A stretch of DNA of 31,946 nt from a virus: IMG/VR virus record IMGVR_UViG_3300025767_001435, positions 1 through 31,946 of that record; one strand, given 5' to 3'. Every line of letters starts with the position of its first letter. The stretch's first letter is position 1. The notes beneath the pieces are model-generated. The model was not told where the DNA came from. It made no database searches and worked only from the letters and a program-made list of their open reading frames with translations. Made by a program: the position numbers and the translations under genes. Shown here one piece after another: positions 15,611 to 23,800 of the stretch.

Positions 15611-17023
15611 TTAGCCTGCTAGTTCAACTCTCCATGTGCCAACTGGATAATCTCCGTCAATACTCAATAACCATTCGTTATTATTAAATCTGTACTGTAC
15701 ACTTGTATTTAAATTAGTAGTGTATGTGACATCAGTTGTAGTACTTGCATCAAATACAATATTCCACTTAGTGCCGTTCCATTCAACAATGTCGTTTGCA
15801 CTTGCTATCAATGCACTTGTATCTGCGTTTTGCCAAGCAACTGGTGATTCAGTAGCATCTGCATTACCTACATCATCTAACAATAACAATCGTACACCAC
15901 TTGTTTTAATAGCACTTGGATTAAAGTTGGTTGGGTCTATAATATAGTCTATACTAGTACGTCCGCTAATAACAGTGTCACTCGGAAAACTATCAGTATC
16001 CCAGTTAACTAATATTTTACCTTCGTCAAACGGACTTAGTGTAAATGTGCCAGTAACAGTGCTTGAATTATCTTGACTAGTAAAGAATACACGACTTACG
16101 TCAGCAGCATATTGGCCAGGGAGTGCTTCAAATATTTCTCTCCAATTTTTGTTACCAACAATGCCATTTGAATACAACTGAACAGTATCACCGTCAACAA
16201 ATGCGCCATACGTTCTATAATTTACATTTGCCATTTCTGCTGCCGTTTCAGATTGTGCTTTTCTGCCAAATGCATTTTCAGTAATTCCTGCTCTTGGCAC
16301 ATCATCATACGCATTTAGTACAGGCTTACTTACACCATCTTCAATGGTACCTAAATTTTCATCAAACATGCTAGTGATAATGTTTGTAATAACACCCATT
16401 TTGCGTACTTTAGTTGGTGGACTAATATAGATAGGAATACTAAATGTAAGTGTACAAATATCTATCTCACTATCTACTCCAACCGGCACACTTCTATTTG
16501 ACCAAGTTACATTTTCTAAATTAACAACACTAATACTAGTCCAGTCAATAAAGTTATCAGTAGTCTGCATTTCTAAACTTGGATTAAACAATACAAGTAT
16601 TTGCTCTAATAGCTGTAGTTTTTGATCGGTGTTTGACGTCCATATGTCTGCGTTTAGTCGCATCATATATGGAGTGGGAATTAAACGTTCAACTGTGTAA
16701 TTTTTACCTTGAGTATTTAAATACTCGCCTGCATCACTGTCCCATTCGCGTTCTCTAATATTAGTTTTACGTGTGTATGTAGAATCAGTTAGTCTATCTT
16801 TGTCTAGTTCTAATCCTGTTAGGTATACTGCAATTCTAGGCGCACTAGGTAGTTTGTTTTCACTATTTTCTCTAATAATGTTTGCTACTTGACGAGTTAG
16901 ATCACCATAAGTAACAGGCACTTCTTTTTGTATACCTTTTCCATCTTGTACAGGAAAGTTTGCAAGTATGCGCATCATCTGCGTAAGGTATCGTCTTACT
17001 TGACCGTCATAAAAATGTTGCAT
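15611..17023 (-). CDS. gp15: Tail sheath stabilizer/completion protein, T4 gp15-like
   Basis: 470 residues. The N-terminus FYDGQVRRYLTQMMRILANF parallels T4 gp15 (FYNSSFRRYATLMGDLF), and PVTYGD, PTPYMMRLNADIWT, LLEQILVLFNPSLEM and LTFSIPIYISPP follow in the same order as in gp15. In T4 gp15 forms the hexameric ring that caps the tail and binds the head neck. T4 gp15 has 272 residues; here about 200 extra residues follow position 270, with short beta elements ending in a W motif (VEWNGTKWNIVFD, YRFNNNEWLLSIDG). It starts in a TAATG stop/start overlap with gp14, so the two are translationally coupled. Confidence 0.8.
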   Translation of the reverse strand: MQHFYDGQVRRYLTQMMRILANFPVQDGKGIQKEVPVTYGDLTRQVANIIRENSENKLPSAPRIAVYLTGLELDKDRLTDSTYTRKTNIREREWDSDAGEYLNTQGKNYTVERLIPTPYMMRLNADIWTSNTDQKLQLLEQILVLFNPSLEMQTTDNFIDWTSISVVNLENVTWSNRSVPVGVDSEIDICTLTFSIPIYISPPTKVRKMGVITNIITSMFDENLGTIEDGVSKPVLNAYDDVPRAGITENAFGRKAQSETAAEMANVNYRTYGAFVDGDTVQLYSNGIVGNKNWREIFEALPGQYAADVSRVFFTSQDNSSTVTGTFTLSPFDEGKILVNWDTDSFPSDTVISGRTSIDYIIDPTNFNPSAIKTSGVRLLLLDDVGNADATESPVAWQNADTSALIASANDIVEWNGTKWNIVFDASTTTDVTYTTNLNTSVQYRFNNNEWLLSIDGDYPVGTWRVELAG

Positions 17024-18192
17024 TATGTATTATCCGCTTTTGGCCTAAGTGCTTTAGAAAGACTTTGACGTTCTTCAACTGTCTCGCCACTAATTTGACT
17101 AGTTTTAGTATTATTAATAAACGACGATTTTTGTGTTTGTCTTTCTAGTGTATTACTTAGTGACATTCTAATATCGTCTTGTACTTTAACCCAACGTGTA
17201 CCATCATAGCGGAACATTCTGTTAGGTAAAAAGTCTGTGCGTAAGAAATAGTCGCCGTCTACGTTGTTAGTTGGAAACTGTATACCGAAGCCAAACGGCG
17301 CTCCATTAGGAGCTACATCGCCTGAGCCAACTAAGTATCCAGTATAGCCTTCACGTTCTGGCCTGTTTACTATTTCGTCTGCACTAATATTAAGATTACT
17401 TGCATCGATATCTGTATCGTCTGCTGTTTGAAGTGCAATACTGCCATCGTCGTTTGTACTTACTGTATAATAATGACTAATATCATAACCACTTTTAGGA
17501 GCATCTGCTTCTGCTTGTGCAACTACAGCACGAGAAATTTGCATTTCTTTTTCGTAGGTTGATAGCATATCACGTAGCGTGTCGTTACTGCCTTCTTCTG
17601 CTGGTAAGTCTAATATTTCGTTGTATTCTTGTCCATCGTATATTTGCTTTAGTTTTAAGCGATATAAGTGCGGATACCAAGTTTGACTAAATCCTTCTGC
17701 TGCACGGTTAACATCTTCCACAACGTAAAAGCGTTTAAGTGCAACACTATAATCATTAAGAGCATATTCGTCTTTAAGATGCGGCAATTCAATTACATCA
17801 CCTGACATAATTTTTCTACCAAGTGTTTTGACACTACTATTAATATGTATAGTTAACATTAGTGTATCATTACTTAGAAATAATCCAAACTGCGATAGAT
17901 CAAAGTCTATATCTTGGACATTATAAATGCCACGCATACTGTATACATCTGGATCATATTTTCTGTCTCTATTTTCTAAAAATAGCAAGTCTTGTATATT
18001 AGTTTCTTTTACAGCATCGTAAGTAGGCTGATCAGCAGTGCCCTCGCCTTCAGCAGGATTTTCTGCCCCAAGAAACTTGTGGATATTGATGTCAGTGCCG
18101 CCGACAGTAAACATTTCTCGAATCTGATTGTCCAAGAAATAATAATCATTGCCGCGTTCTGGTTTATATAGCGATAATCGAGGGATAACCAT
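17023..18192 (-). CDS. gp14: Neck protein, T4 gp14-like
   Basis: 389 residues from the chosen ATG. PRLSLYKPERGNDYYFLDNQI at the start, then QDLLFLENRDRKYDPDVY, DTLMLTIHINS and GRKIMSGDVIELPHL resemble the gp14 order in T4 (DLIFGED..., DEVTLSINP..., EGDLIYFP). gp14 with gp13 makes the head-tail neck. The C-terminal third has GDYFLRTDF, then FRYDGTRWVKV, a surface-type element also seen in gp18. An ATG at 18210 would add 6 residues, but it lies inside the divergent late promoter, upstream of the expected transcript start. The ATG at 18192 follows AGGAG by only 1 base, an unusually short spacing, so the start is not certain. Confidence 0.75.
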   Translation of the reverse strand: MVIPRLSLYKPERGNDYYFLDNQIREMFTVGGTDINIHKFLGAENPAEGEGTADQPTYDAVKETNIQDLLFLENRDRKYDPDVYSMRGIYNVQDIDFDLSQFGLFLSNDTLMLTIHINSSVKTLGRKIMSGDVIELPHLKDEYALNDYSVALKRFYVVEDVNRAAEGFSQTWYPHLYRLKLKQIYDGQEYNEILDLPAEEGSNDTLRDMLSTYEKEMQISRAVVAQAEADAPKSGYDISHYYTVSTNDDGSIALQTADDTDIDASNLNISADEIVNRPEREGYTGYLVGSGDVAPNGAPFGFGIQFPTNNVDGDYFLRTDFLPNRMFRYDGTRWVKVQDDIRMSLSNTLERQTQKSSFINNTKTSQISGETVEERQSLSKALRPKADNT

Positions 18193-18209
18193 TCTCCTAT
18201 TGTTATACA

Positions 18210-18231
18210 TATTTATCGTTCACGATAAATA
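18210..18231. promoter_or_regulatory. Palindromic divergent late promoter between gp14 and gp13
   Basis: Two ATAAATA boxes face outward, at 18216-18210 (minus) and 18225-18231 (plus). They form an inverted repeat with 10-base arms (TATTTATCGT and ACGATAAATA) around TC. With starts about 6 bases past each box, both transcripts would have 12-nt leaders, to the ATGs at 18192 and 18249. Confidence 0.75.
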
Positions 18232-18248
18232 CTATTGGAGAACTTCAT

Positions 18249-19004
18249 ATGACATTAGCGACACAAAAACAAGAAGTATACGATTATGTTAACACATTCC
18301 TCGGCGGAGGAATGGTTGATGTTGAACTTGATCCTATACACTATCAAACAGGCTTAAATAAAGCGTTAACACGTTATAGAATGCGCAGTGAGCATTCAGT
18401 TGAAGAAAGCTACATGTTTTTAACAACTGTAATAGACCAGAATGATTATATATTGCCAAATGAAGTAATGGAAGTTCGTAAAACATATCGAAGCAGTATT
18501 GGCTCACGTGCAGGCAGTGGATCGAGTGGTAGTGTGTTTGAACCGTTTAATGCAGCATATACAAATACATATTTGTTGTCAGGATCAAAGCTAGGTGGGC
18601 TGGCAACATACGACATGTTTGCACAACATCAAGAACTAGTAGGTAGAATGTTTGGTAGCTTTATTGAATTTAAATGGAGTAGTACTAGTAAAAAACTTAC
18701 ACTACTACAGCGCCCGCGAGCAGAAGAAGAAATACTACTTTACTGCTATAACTATCGCCCAGACGGCGAATTGTTAAACGACTATCTAGCAAAGCAATGG
18801 ATTAAAGATTATACACTTGCTAGTTGCAAATATATGCTAGGCGAAGCACGTTCAAAGTTTGCAACTATTGCTGGACCACAAGGCGGATCGACACTTAACG
18901 GTGATACACTCAAAGCCGAAGCACAGGCTGAGATGGAAAAATTAGAAGTTGAAGTAGCAATGTCTGTCGCAGGCGGGACTGGCTACGGATTTACAATTGG
19001 ATAA
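18249..19004 (+). CDS. gp13: Neck protein, T4 gp13-like
   Basis: 251 residues. The N-terminus QEVYDYVNTFLGGGMVDVEL, then DPIHYQTGLNKALTRYRMRSE, VEESYMFLTTVIDQNDYILP and EVMEVRKTYRSSIG, is the recognisable gp13 neck-protein pattern of T4-like phages. It has a helical C-terminal part with KQWIKDYTLASCKYMLGEARSKFA. With gp14 it forms the collar connecting portal and tail after packaging. Shorter than T4 gp13 (309). Preceded by GGAG at an 8-base distance and by a late box shared head-to-head with gp14. Confidence 0.8.
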   Translation: MTLATQKQEVYDYVNTFLGGGMVDVELDPIHYQTGLNKALTRYRMRSEHSVEESYMFLTTVIDQNDYILPNEVMEVRKTYRSSIGSRAGSGSSGSVFEPFNAAYTNTYLLSGSKLGGLATYDMFAQHQELVGRMFGSFIEFKWSSTSKKLTLLQRPRAEEEILLYCYNYRPDGELLNDYLAKQWIKDYTLASCKYMLGEARSKFATIAGPQGGSTLNGDTLKAEAQAEMEKLEVEVAMSVAGGTGYGFTIG

Positions 19005-19012
19005 TTTTTTAG

Positions 19013-19040
19013 TTGACAACTAGCATAAATGTGTTATATT
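19013..19040 (+). promoter_or_regulatory. Sigma70 promoter for the 2OG oxygenase gene
   Basis: TTGACA at 19013-19018, 16-base spacer, TATATT at 19035-19040. Six bases later comes the ATG at 19047, so the transcript should begin at the start codon, the same geometry as hldE. Confidence 0.8.
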
Positions 19041-19046
19041 AATTAT

Positions 19047-19589
19047 ATGATACAAGTTATAGAAAATGCTGTGAACAACAGCTTGCAAGAATATGTTAAA
19101 TCACAAATTTGTGAAATTGACTTTCCGTGGCATTATACAAATGACATCGTGCGCGATAACACTAATAAAAAGTTTTCGGGATTTATGAGTCCTATATTAC
19201 AACGAGATTATCCGCCAATGCCAAAGCTGGATTTATTCTTATGCGTATTATTTGAAGCTCTAGAAAAAACTGAAGTAAAATTTGATAATATAGATAGAAT
19301 ACGAGCCGGAATGTTTACTAAAGAACATTCAAATATTATTCATAATAGTCATATTGATTACGAAATGCCTCATACTGCTATGCTATATTATGTTATAGAC
19401 AGTGACGGTCCTACATATTTTTATGATAACAATAATAATATTATAAAACAAGTTGAACCAAAACAAGGCACAGCAGTAATATTTGATGGGCATACACTAC
19501 ATTCTAGTTCTTCACCAGTTACATCAGATAGGCGAATCGTTATAAATTATAATTTTAATCTTCCACATAATATGAAATGGTCATTTTAA
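19047..19589 (+). CDS. 2-oxoglutarate/Fe(II)-dependent oxygenase
   Basis: 180 residues. Iron ligands by pattern: H102-x-D104 in SHIDYEMPH and the distal H152 in DGHTLHSS, with R162/R163 in DRRIVINYNF as the expected 2-oxoglutarate-binding arginine. Between them, MLYYVIDSDGPTYFY and the turn VEPKQGTAVIFDG are typical of the prolyl-4-hydroxylase-like double-stranded beta-helix. It hydroxylates or otherwise oxidises a protein, nucleic acid or small molecule; the substrate cannot be deduced. An upstream ATG at 19029 would add 6 residues but lies inside the promoter, before the predicted transcript start, so the start at 19047 is used. There is no Shine-Dalgarno. Confidence 0.85.
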   Translation: MIQVIENAVNNSLQEYVKSQICEIDFPWHYTNDIVRDNTNKKFSGFMSPILQRDYPPMPKLDLFLCVLFEALEKTEVKFDNIDRIRAGMFTKEHSNIIHNSHIDYEMPHTAMLYYVIDSDGPTYFYDNNNNIIKQVEPKQGTAVIFDGHTLHSSSSPVTSDRRIVINYNFNLPHNMKWSF

Positions 19590-19621
19590 CTCAAAGTTTA
19601 CGCTAACATTCTACTCTTGTC

Positions 19622-19628
19622 GTAAATA
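19622..19628 (+). promoter_or_regulatory. Late promoter box variant (GTAAATA) before the 82-aa gene
   Basis: GTAAATA followed by C, 22 bases before the ATG at 19651. The expected leader of about 17 nt includes GGGAGAG as ribosome-binding site. Confidence 0.5.
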
Positions 19629-19650
19629 CAAGTACAGTAGGGAGAGTCCA

Positions 19651-19899
19651 ATGTGTTCACCGTTTGTAAGAAAAGAAGCTAATAGATTTAACTGGATGAT
19701 TAAAGGTAAGTTAATTGACACTTCTTGGAGTGACGAAGAAGTTGAAAAAACTTACGATTCATACTTTAAACGACTTTGGGGCAATAACGAAAATTATATT
19801 GCTGAAGAAGGATTCGACAAAGCCTATACAGAACGTCTAGAACAAATTTACTTAGAAGAAATACAATATATTGCTGTAAGAGGCGGGCACTACGATTAA
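19651..19899 (+). CDS. Hypothetical protein, 82 aa
   Basis: Not recognised. The sequence is acidic and probably mostly helical (WSDEEVEKTYDSYFKRLW, YTERLEQIYLEEIQYIAVRG), with no membrane segment or metal motif; the only cysteine is residue 2. A strong ribosome-binding site (GGGAGAG) lies 6 bases upstream and a late-type box before it. It sits between two genes that have sigma70 promoters. Confidence 0.7.
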   Translation: MCSPFVRKEANRFNWMIKGKLIDTSWSDEEVEKTYDSYFKRLWGNNENYIAEEGFDKAYTERLEQIYLEEIQYIAVRGGHYD

Positions 19900-19902
19900 C
19901 GG

Positions 19903-19931
19903 TTGACAACACTTATCTAATAGTATATACT
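19903..19931 (+). promoter_or_regulatory. Sigma70 promoter for the nucleotide-kinase-like gene
   Basis: TTGACA at 19903-19908, exact 17-base spacer, TATACT at 19926-19931. Unlike the other two sigma70 promoters here, it leaves a leader of about 16 nt with a TTAGGAGAG ribosome-binding site before the ATG at 19954. Confidence 0.85.
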
Positions 19932-19953
19932 ATATGAAAGTTAGGAGAGCCAA

Positions 19954-20463
19954 ATGAGTAAATTTAAAATATTAGTAATAGGCCACGGCAGGCATGGTAA
20001 GGATACTGTGTGTGAAATGCTGCGTGATCATTATGGATACACATTTGAAAGCAGTTCAAAGTTTTGCAGCAAGCTCTTTATCTACAACGATCTAAAGGAC
20101 AAGTATGGATACGCTGATGAAGAAGAGTGTTACAATGACAGGCATAATCACAGAACAGAATGGTATGATGCTATCTGCGATTATAATGTACCTGATGCAG
20201 CGACTCTAGGTAGAGAAATGTTTGCTGCTTACGATATCTATTGTGGGCTACGAAACAAGCGTGAATTCTTTGCAATGCAAAACACTGGTGTATTTGATTA
20301 CTGTATTTGGGTAGATCGCAGTGATCATTTACCTCCTGAATCAAAAAATAGTATGAGCCTTGAACAATGGATGGCTGATTTTACTATTGACAACAATGGC
20401 ACATTAGAAGATTTAAAATTTAATTTAGACAGACTAATGTGTTATTTAGAAGTCAGGTCGTAA
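19954..20463 (+). CDS. P-loop kinase-like protein, probable deoxynucleoside monophosphate kinase
   Basis: 169 residues. A P-loop G10-H-G-R-H-G15-K16-D17-T18 (VIGHGRHGKDTVCEML) follows strand 1, and the aspartate after GK is typical of the T4 gp1/dNMP kinase-like group (T4 gp1 has GVKRSGKDT). Further elements: SSSKFCSKLF, a REMFAAYDIYCGLRNKREF helix and a VFDYCIWVDRSDHLPPE strand-turn. It likely phosphorylates deoxynucleoside monophosphates for phage DNA synthesis (inference from family). It starts from a strong sigma70 promoter, consistent with an early role. Its last 18 bases overlap the convergent HNH-like gene. Confidence 0.7.
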   Translation: MSKFKILVIGHGRHGKDTVCEMLRDHYGYTFESSSKFCSKLFIYNDLKDKYGYADEEECYNDRHNHRTEWYDAICDYNVPDAATLGREMFAAYDIYCGLRNKREFFAMQNTGVFDYCIWVDRSDHLPPESKNSMSLEQWMADFTIDNNGTLEDLKFNLDRLMCYLEVRS

Positions 20464-20781
20464 ATCGCCCTGCTTCCAGCGTATACCTTCTTTTTGAGTT
20501 ATACGCTGACAATTAGCACAAATAGTTTTTAAGTTATTAGGACGACAATTAATTAAATCACCATCTATATGAAACACATTAAACTGTTCAGGATGCTTTG
20601 ATTTAAACCCGCATTTTTCGCAAACATCTTTCTTTTCATACCCTCGTTGTTTCCATAGTGGTATTCCGTGTCCTTGGCCGTTGCGTAAACACGTTTCGCA
20701 TAGTTTGCGATAATATGTTTTATTATTCTTTTTATAGTTTATTGCTGCCGGCCGCTGCCCGCAAGTGCATAAAGGTCTCAT
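20446..20781 (-). CDS. HNH-like zinc protein (last His replaced by Gln)
   Basis: 111 residues with two zinc-type clusters: C5/C7 with C28/C31, and C54-x2-C57 with C88-x2-C91. The middle reads FNVFHIDGDLINCRPNNLKTICANCQ, the HNH endonuclease layout (H71, D73, N83), but the final catalytic-type His after CxxC is Q92. Endings of the kind RWKQGDLRPDF recur in marine T4-like phage relatives, as far as I recall. It may be a nicking enzyme, a homing remnant or a packaging-associated HNH protein. Transcribed against its neighbours; a CTAAATA box lies 4 bases before its ATG and no Shine-Dalgarno is present. Confidence 0.7.
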   Translation of the reverse strand: MRPLCTCGQRPAAINYKKNNKTYYRKLCETCLRNGQGHGIPLWKQRGYEKKDVCEKCGFKSKHPEQFNVFHIDGDLINCRPNNLKTICANCQRITQKEGIRWKQGDLRPDF

Positions 20782-20785
20782 ATTG

Positions 20786-20792
20786 TATTTAG
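20786..20792 (-). promoter_or_regulatory. Late-type box (CTAAATA) abutting the HNH-like start
   Basis: The minus strand reads CTAAATACAATATG, leaving 4 bases between box and start codon. The 12-base TAAATACAATAT core is identical to that before the gene at 30849. A transcript would start within a base of the ATG. Confidence 0.5.
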
Positions 20793-20849
20793 CTCACCTT
20801 TTCGGTACCTTTTTCGATGGTATATGTTAGGTGTTTTGTGTTCATTATA

Positions 20850-20864
20850 ATAAATACTGTATAG
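20850..20864 (+). promoter_or_regulatory. Late promoter of tail sheath gene
   Basis: ATAAATACTGTATAG, identical over 15 bases to the gp19 promoter. The expected transcript start is near 20862. AGGAG stands 7 bases before the ATG at 20895. Confidence 0.8.
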
Positions 20865-20894
20865 AGAACACTAACATCCAACAGGAGAAACAAC

Positions 20895-23800
20895 ATGGCA
20901 TTAGTATCACCAGGCGTAGAAGTCAATGTAATTGACGAAAGTTTCTACACTCCAGCAGCAGCTGGCACGGTACCTATGATCTTTGTTGCTACAGCTAGTA
21001 ATAAAACTAAAAGTAGCGGCACAGGCACAGCAGTAGGTACAACAAAAGCAAATGCAGGCAAACCATATTTGATCACTAGTCAGCGAGAGCTTGGTGAAAC
21101 ATTTGGCGATCCGGTATTTTATAGCGACAACAACGGCAATATGATCCACGGCGGCGAGCTTAACGAGTACGGCCTACAAGCTGCTTACTCTGTACTAGGC
21201 GTTTCAAATCGTGCATACGTTGTTCGTGCAGACTTAGACACAACAGAACTAACAGCAAGTGCAACAGCACCAGGCGGTGAGCCTGCAAATGGCGCTTACT
21301 GGTTTGACACTTCAACTAGTAACTACGGTATCCTACAATGGAATGGCGCAGGCATTAATACTATAGGTGGACAGACGTTTACTACAAAAACACCAACAGT
21401 GTTAACAGTAGATACTGATCTAATATCAGGTGTTGGATCAGCTCCAAAAGCATCAATTGGTGCAATTGGCGATTATGCAATCGACGCAAATGATACAATG
21501 AATCGTTTGTACTACAAAACACCAGGGTACGGTACAACTGCTCAGAGAGCAACTAACGTAGGTACTTGGGTAGAAGTAGGCAGTGATGCATGGAAAGCAA
21601 GTTGGGCAGCAACCCGCGGCACAGCAACAAATCCTGCACTAACTACTAGCGATTCAATTACAATTAACACTCAAAATGTTCCATTAACAGCAGGCACAGA
21701 CATTGCCGCTTTAGTTACAATCATTAATGCAGCAGGCGTTGCAGGCGTAACAGCAGCACTAGTTGATGGTTCGATTGAAATATATGGCAATTCGCTTAGT
21801 GAATCAAATGGTTCAGTTGCAGATGGCAAAGTTGCACTAGCAGCAGGAACTGGAGATTTGTTGACAGACTTAGGTCTAGTAGCAGGCACTTATAGTTCAG
21901 CTAGATTAGAAGCAGCACCACACACTGCGGTACCTGCATTTAAAACAGCAGATACAAGTTCAGCACCATCAGGTAGTATTTGGATCAAAACAACTACTCC
22001 AAATGGCGGAGCAAAACTAAGTGTTAAGCAGTATAATACAGCTACTCAGCTATGGTCAACTGTAAATACACCAATTTACACCACACCAGAAGCTGCAATT
22101 TACGGCTTAGATAAAACGGGTGGCGGCGCCAATATGCTTGCAGGCGCACTTTATGCAAAAGTTAATGTAGACGAGCTTGCTAATCCAATTGGAAATTACA
22201 AAGTTTATACAAGAGCAGCAGCAGGAGCAACCAGCATTACTGGTGCAGTAATTGGAGCAACGGGCGTAGCAGCAGCTACATATACGTTTACTTTAACTGA
22301 AACTAGAGCAAATAGTGCAGCACATTCGACTAGTTTTGGTGTATCTATTACTACAGCAGGTTCAAGTGCAGATGCAGAATTACTAGCAGCAGCAATTAAT
22401 GCTAAGGGAATGACAAATGTTGTAGCACTAGTTGACTCACAAAATAGAGTAGTGATACAGCACAAGCTAGGTGGCGATATTGAAATCGTCGATACTGACA
22501 GTGGTTTAGCAGGATTTGGTTTTGCAGCAGCAACAACAGCTAACTTATATGTTGGCCCAAATGCAACTGGGTTAGTTGCTTCGAACTGGAAACCACTAGC
22601 GTACACATCATCTGGCAACGTTCCATTAAGTTTGGCCGCAGATGGTCAGCTATGGTACAGTAGTGTTGTTGACGAAGTTGACATCCTAGTACACAATGGC
22701 GATGCATTTGTTGGTTTAAACTATGTAGGCGGCACTGGCGTATCAGCAGATTCAAGTCCATATAGTGGTACTGATGCTGCTGGACCTCAAGTAGCAGCTA
22801 CAGCACCAACTTTACAGTCAACAGGTGATGCGCTTGTAAATGGTGATATTTGGGTAAGCACAGCAGACGTTGAAAACTATCCAGCAATTTACCGTTGGAA
22901 TGCAGACTTAACTACACCGGCTTGGATACTACTTGATAAAGCAGACCAATCTACAGAAAACGGCGTACTATTTGCAGATGCACGTGAAGGTGACACAGGC
23001 GGAACAGCAGTAGATGCGCCTAGTGCAACTATTGCAGAAATGCTTGTAAGTGATTATGTAGACACAGATGCTCCGGATCCAGCACTATATCCAAAAGGCA
23101 TGTTACTGTGGAATCTACGTAAGAGTGGATTCAATGTTAAGCGTTTTGAGCGTAACTATGTGGACACAACTGCTAAAAACATTCGTCAAGGCGGAGAAAC
23201 AGGCCCATCAATGGCAGCTTACTACCCACATCGTTGGGTTACTGATTCAGGAAATCAAGCAGATGGTTCAGGTAGCTTTGGGCGCCATGCACAGCGTAAG
23301 AGCGTTGTACAAGCACTACAGGCACTTGTTAACGGCAACCAAGAAATACGTGACGAAGAAAGTCGTCAGTTTAACTTGTTGGCTGCTCCGGGATATCCAG
23401 AGCTAATTGGCGAAATGATCACACTAAACTATGACAGACGCTTAACGGCATTTGTTGTTGGTGACACTCCATTCCGCTTAACTCCAGACGCAACTTCATT
23501 AAATGAATGGGCAACTAACGTTAAACTAGCACTTGAAGATAACGATGACGGTGCAGTGAGCTTTGATGAGTACATGGCTATGTATTACGGTTCAGGCTTT
23601 ACAAGTGATAATGCAGGCAACAACATTGTTGTTCCGCCAAGCCACATGGCGCTACGTACTATTATACTAAACGACCAAGTTGCTTTCCCCTGGTTTGCTC
23701 CGGCAGGAACACGACGCGGTGGTGTAAGTAATGCTACAAGTTCAGGTTATATTACTAGCGAAGGCGAATTTAAGTCAGTAGCATTAAATACTGGACAGCG

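Noticed and set aside
19029-19046. Earlier ATG for the 2OG oxygenase gene
   Set aside because: It lies inside the sigma70 promoter, before the expected transcript start, and the added residues (MCYINY) are encoded by the promoter's spacer and -10 region.
19934-19957. Seven-codon open frame (MKVRRAK) overlapping the kinase-like gene start by ATGA
   Set aside because: Its ATG lies just upstream of the predicted transcript start, and its codons are made by the AGGAGAG ribosome-binding site.
20478-20507. Inverted repeat AGCGTATA / TATACGCT with a 14-base loop at the end of the kinase-like gene
   Set aside because: It lies within the HNH-like coding region, has a long loop and lacks a following T-run, so it is weak as a terminator.
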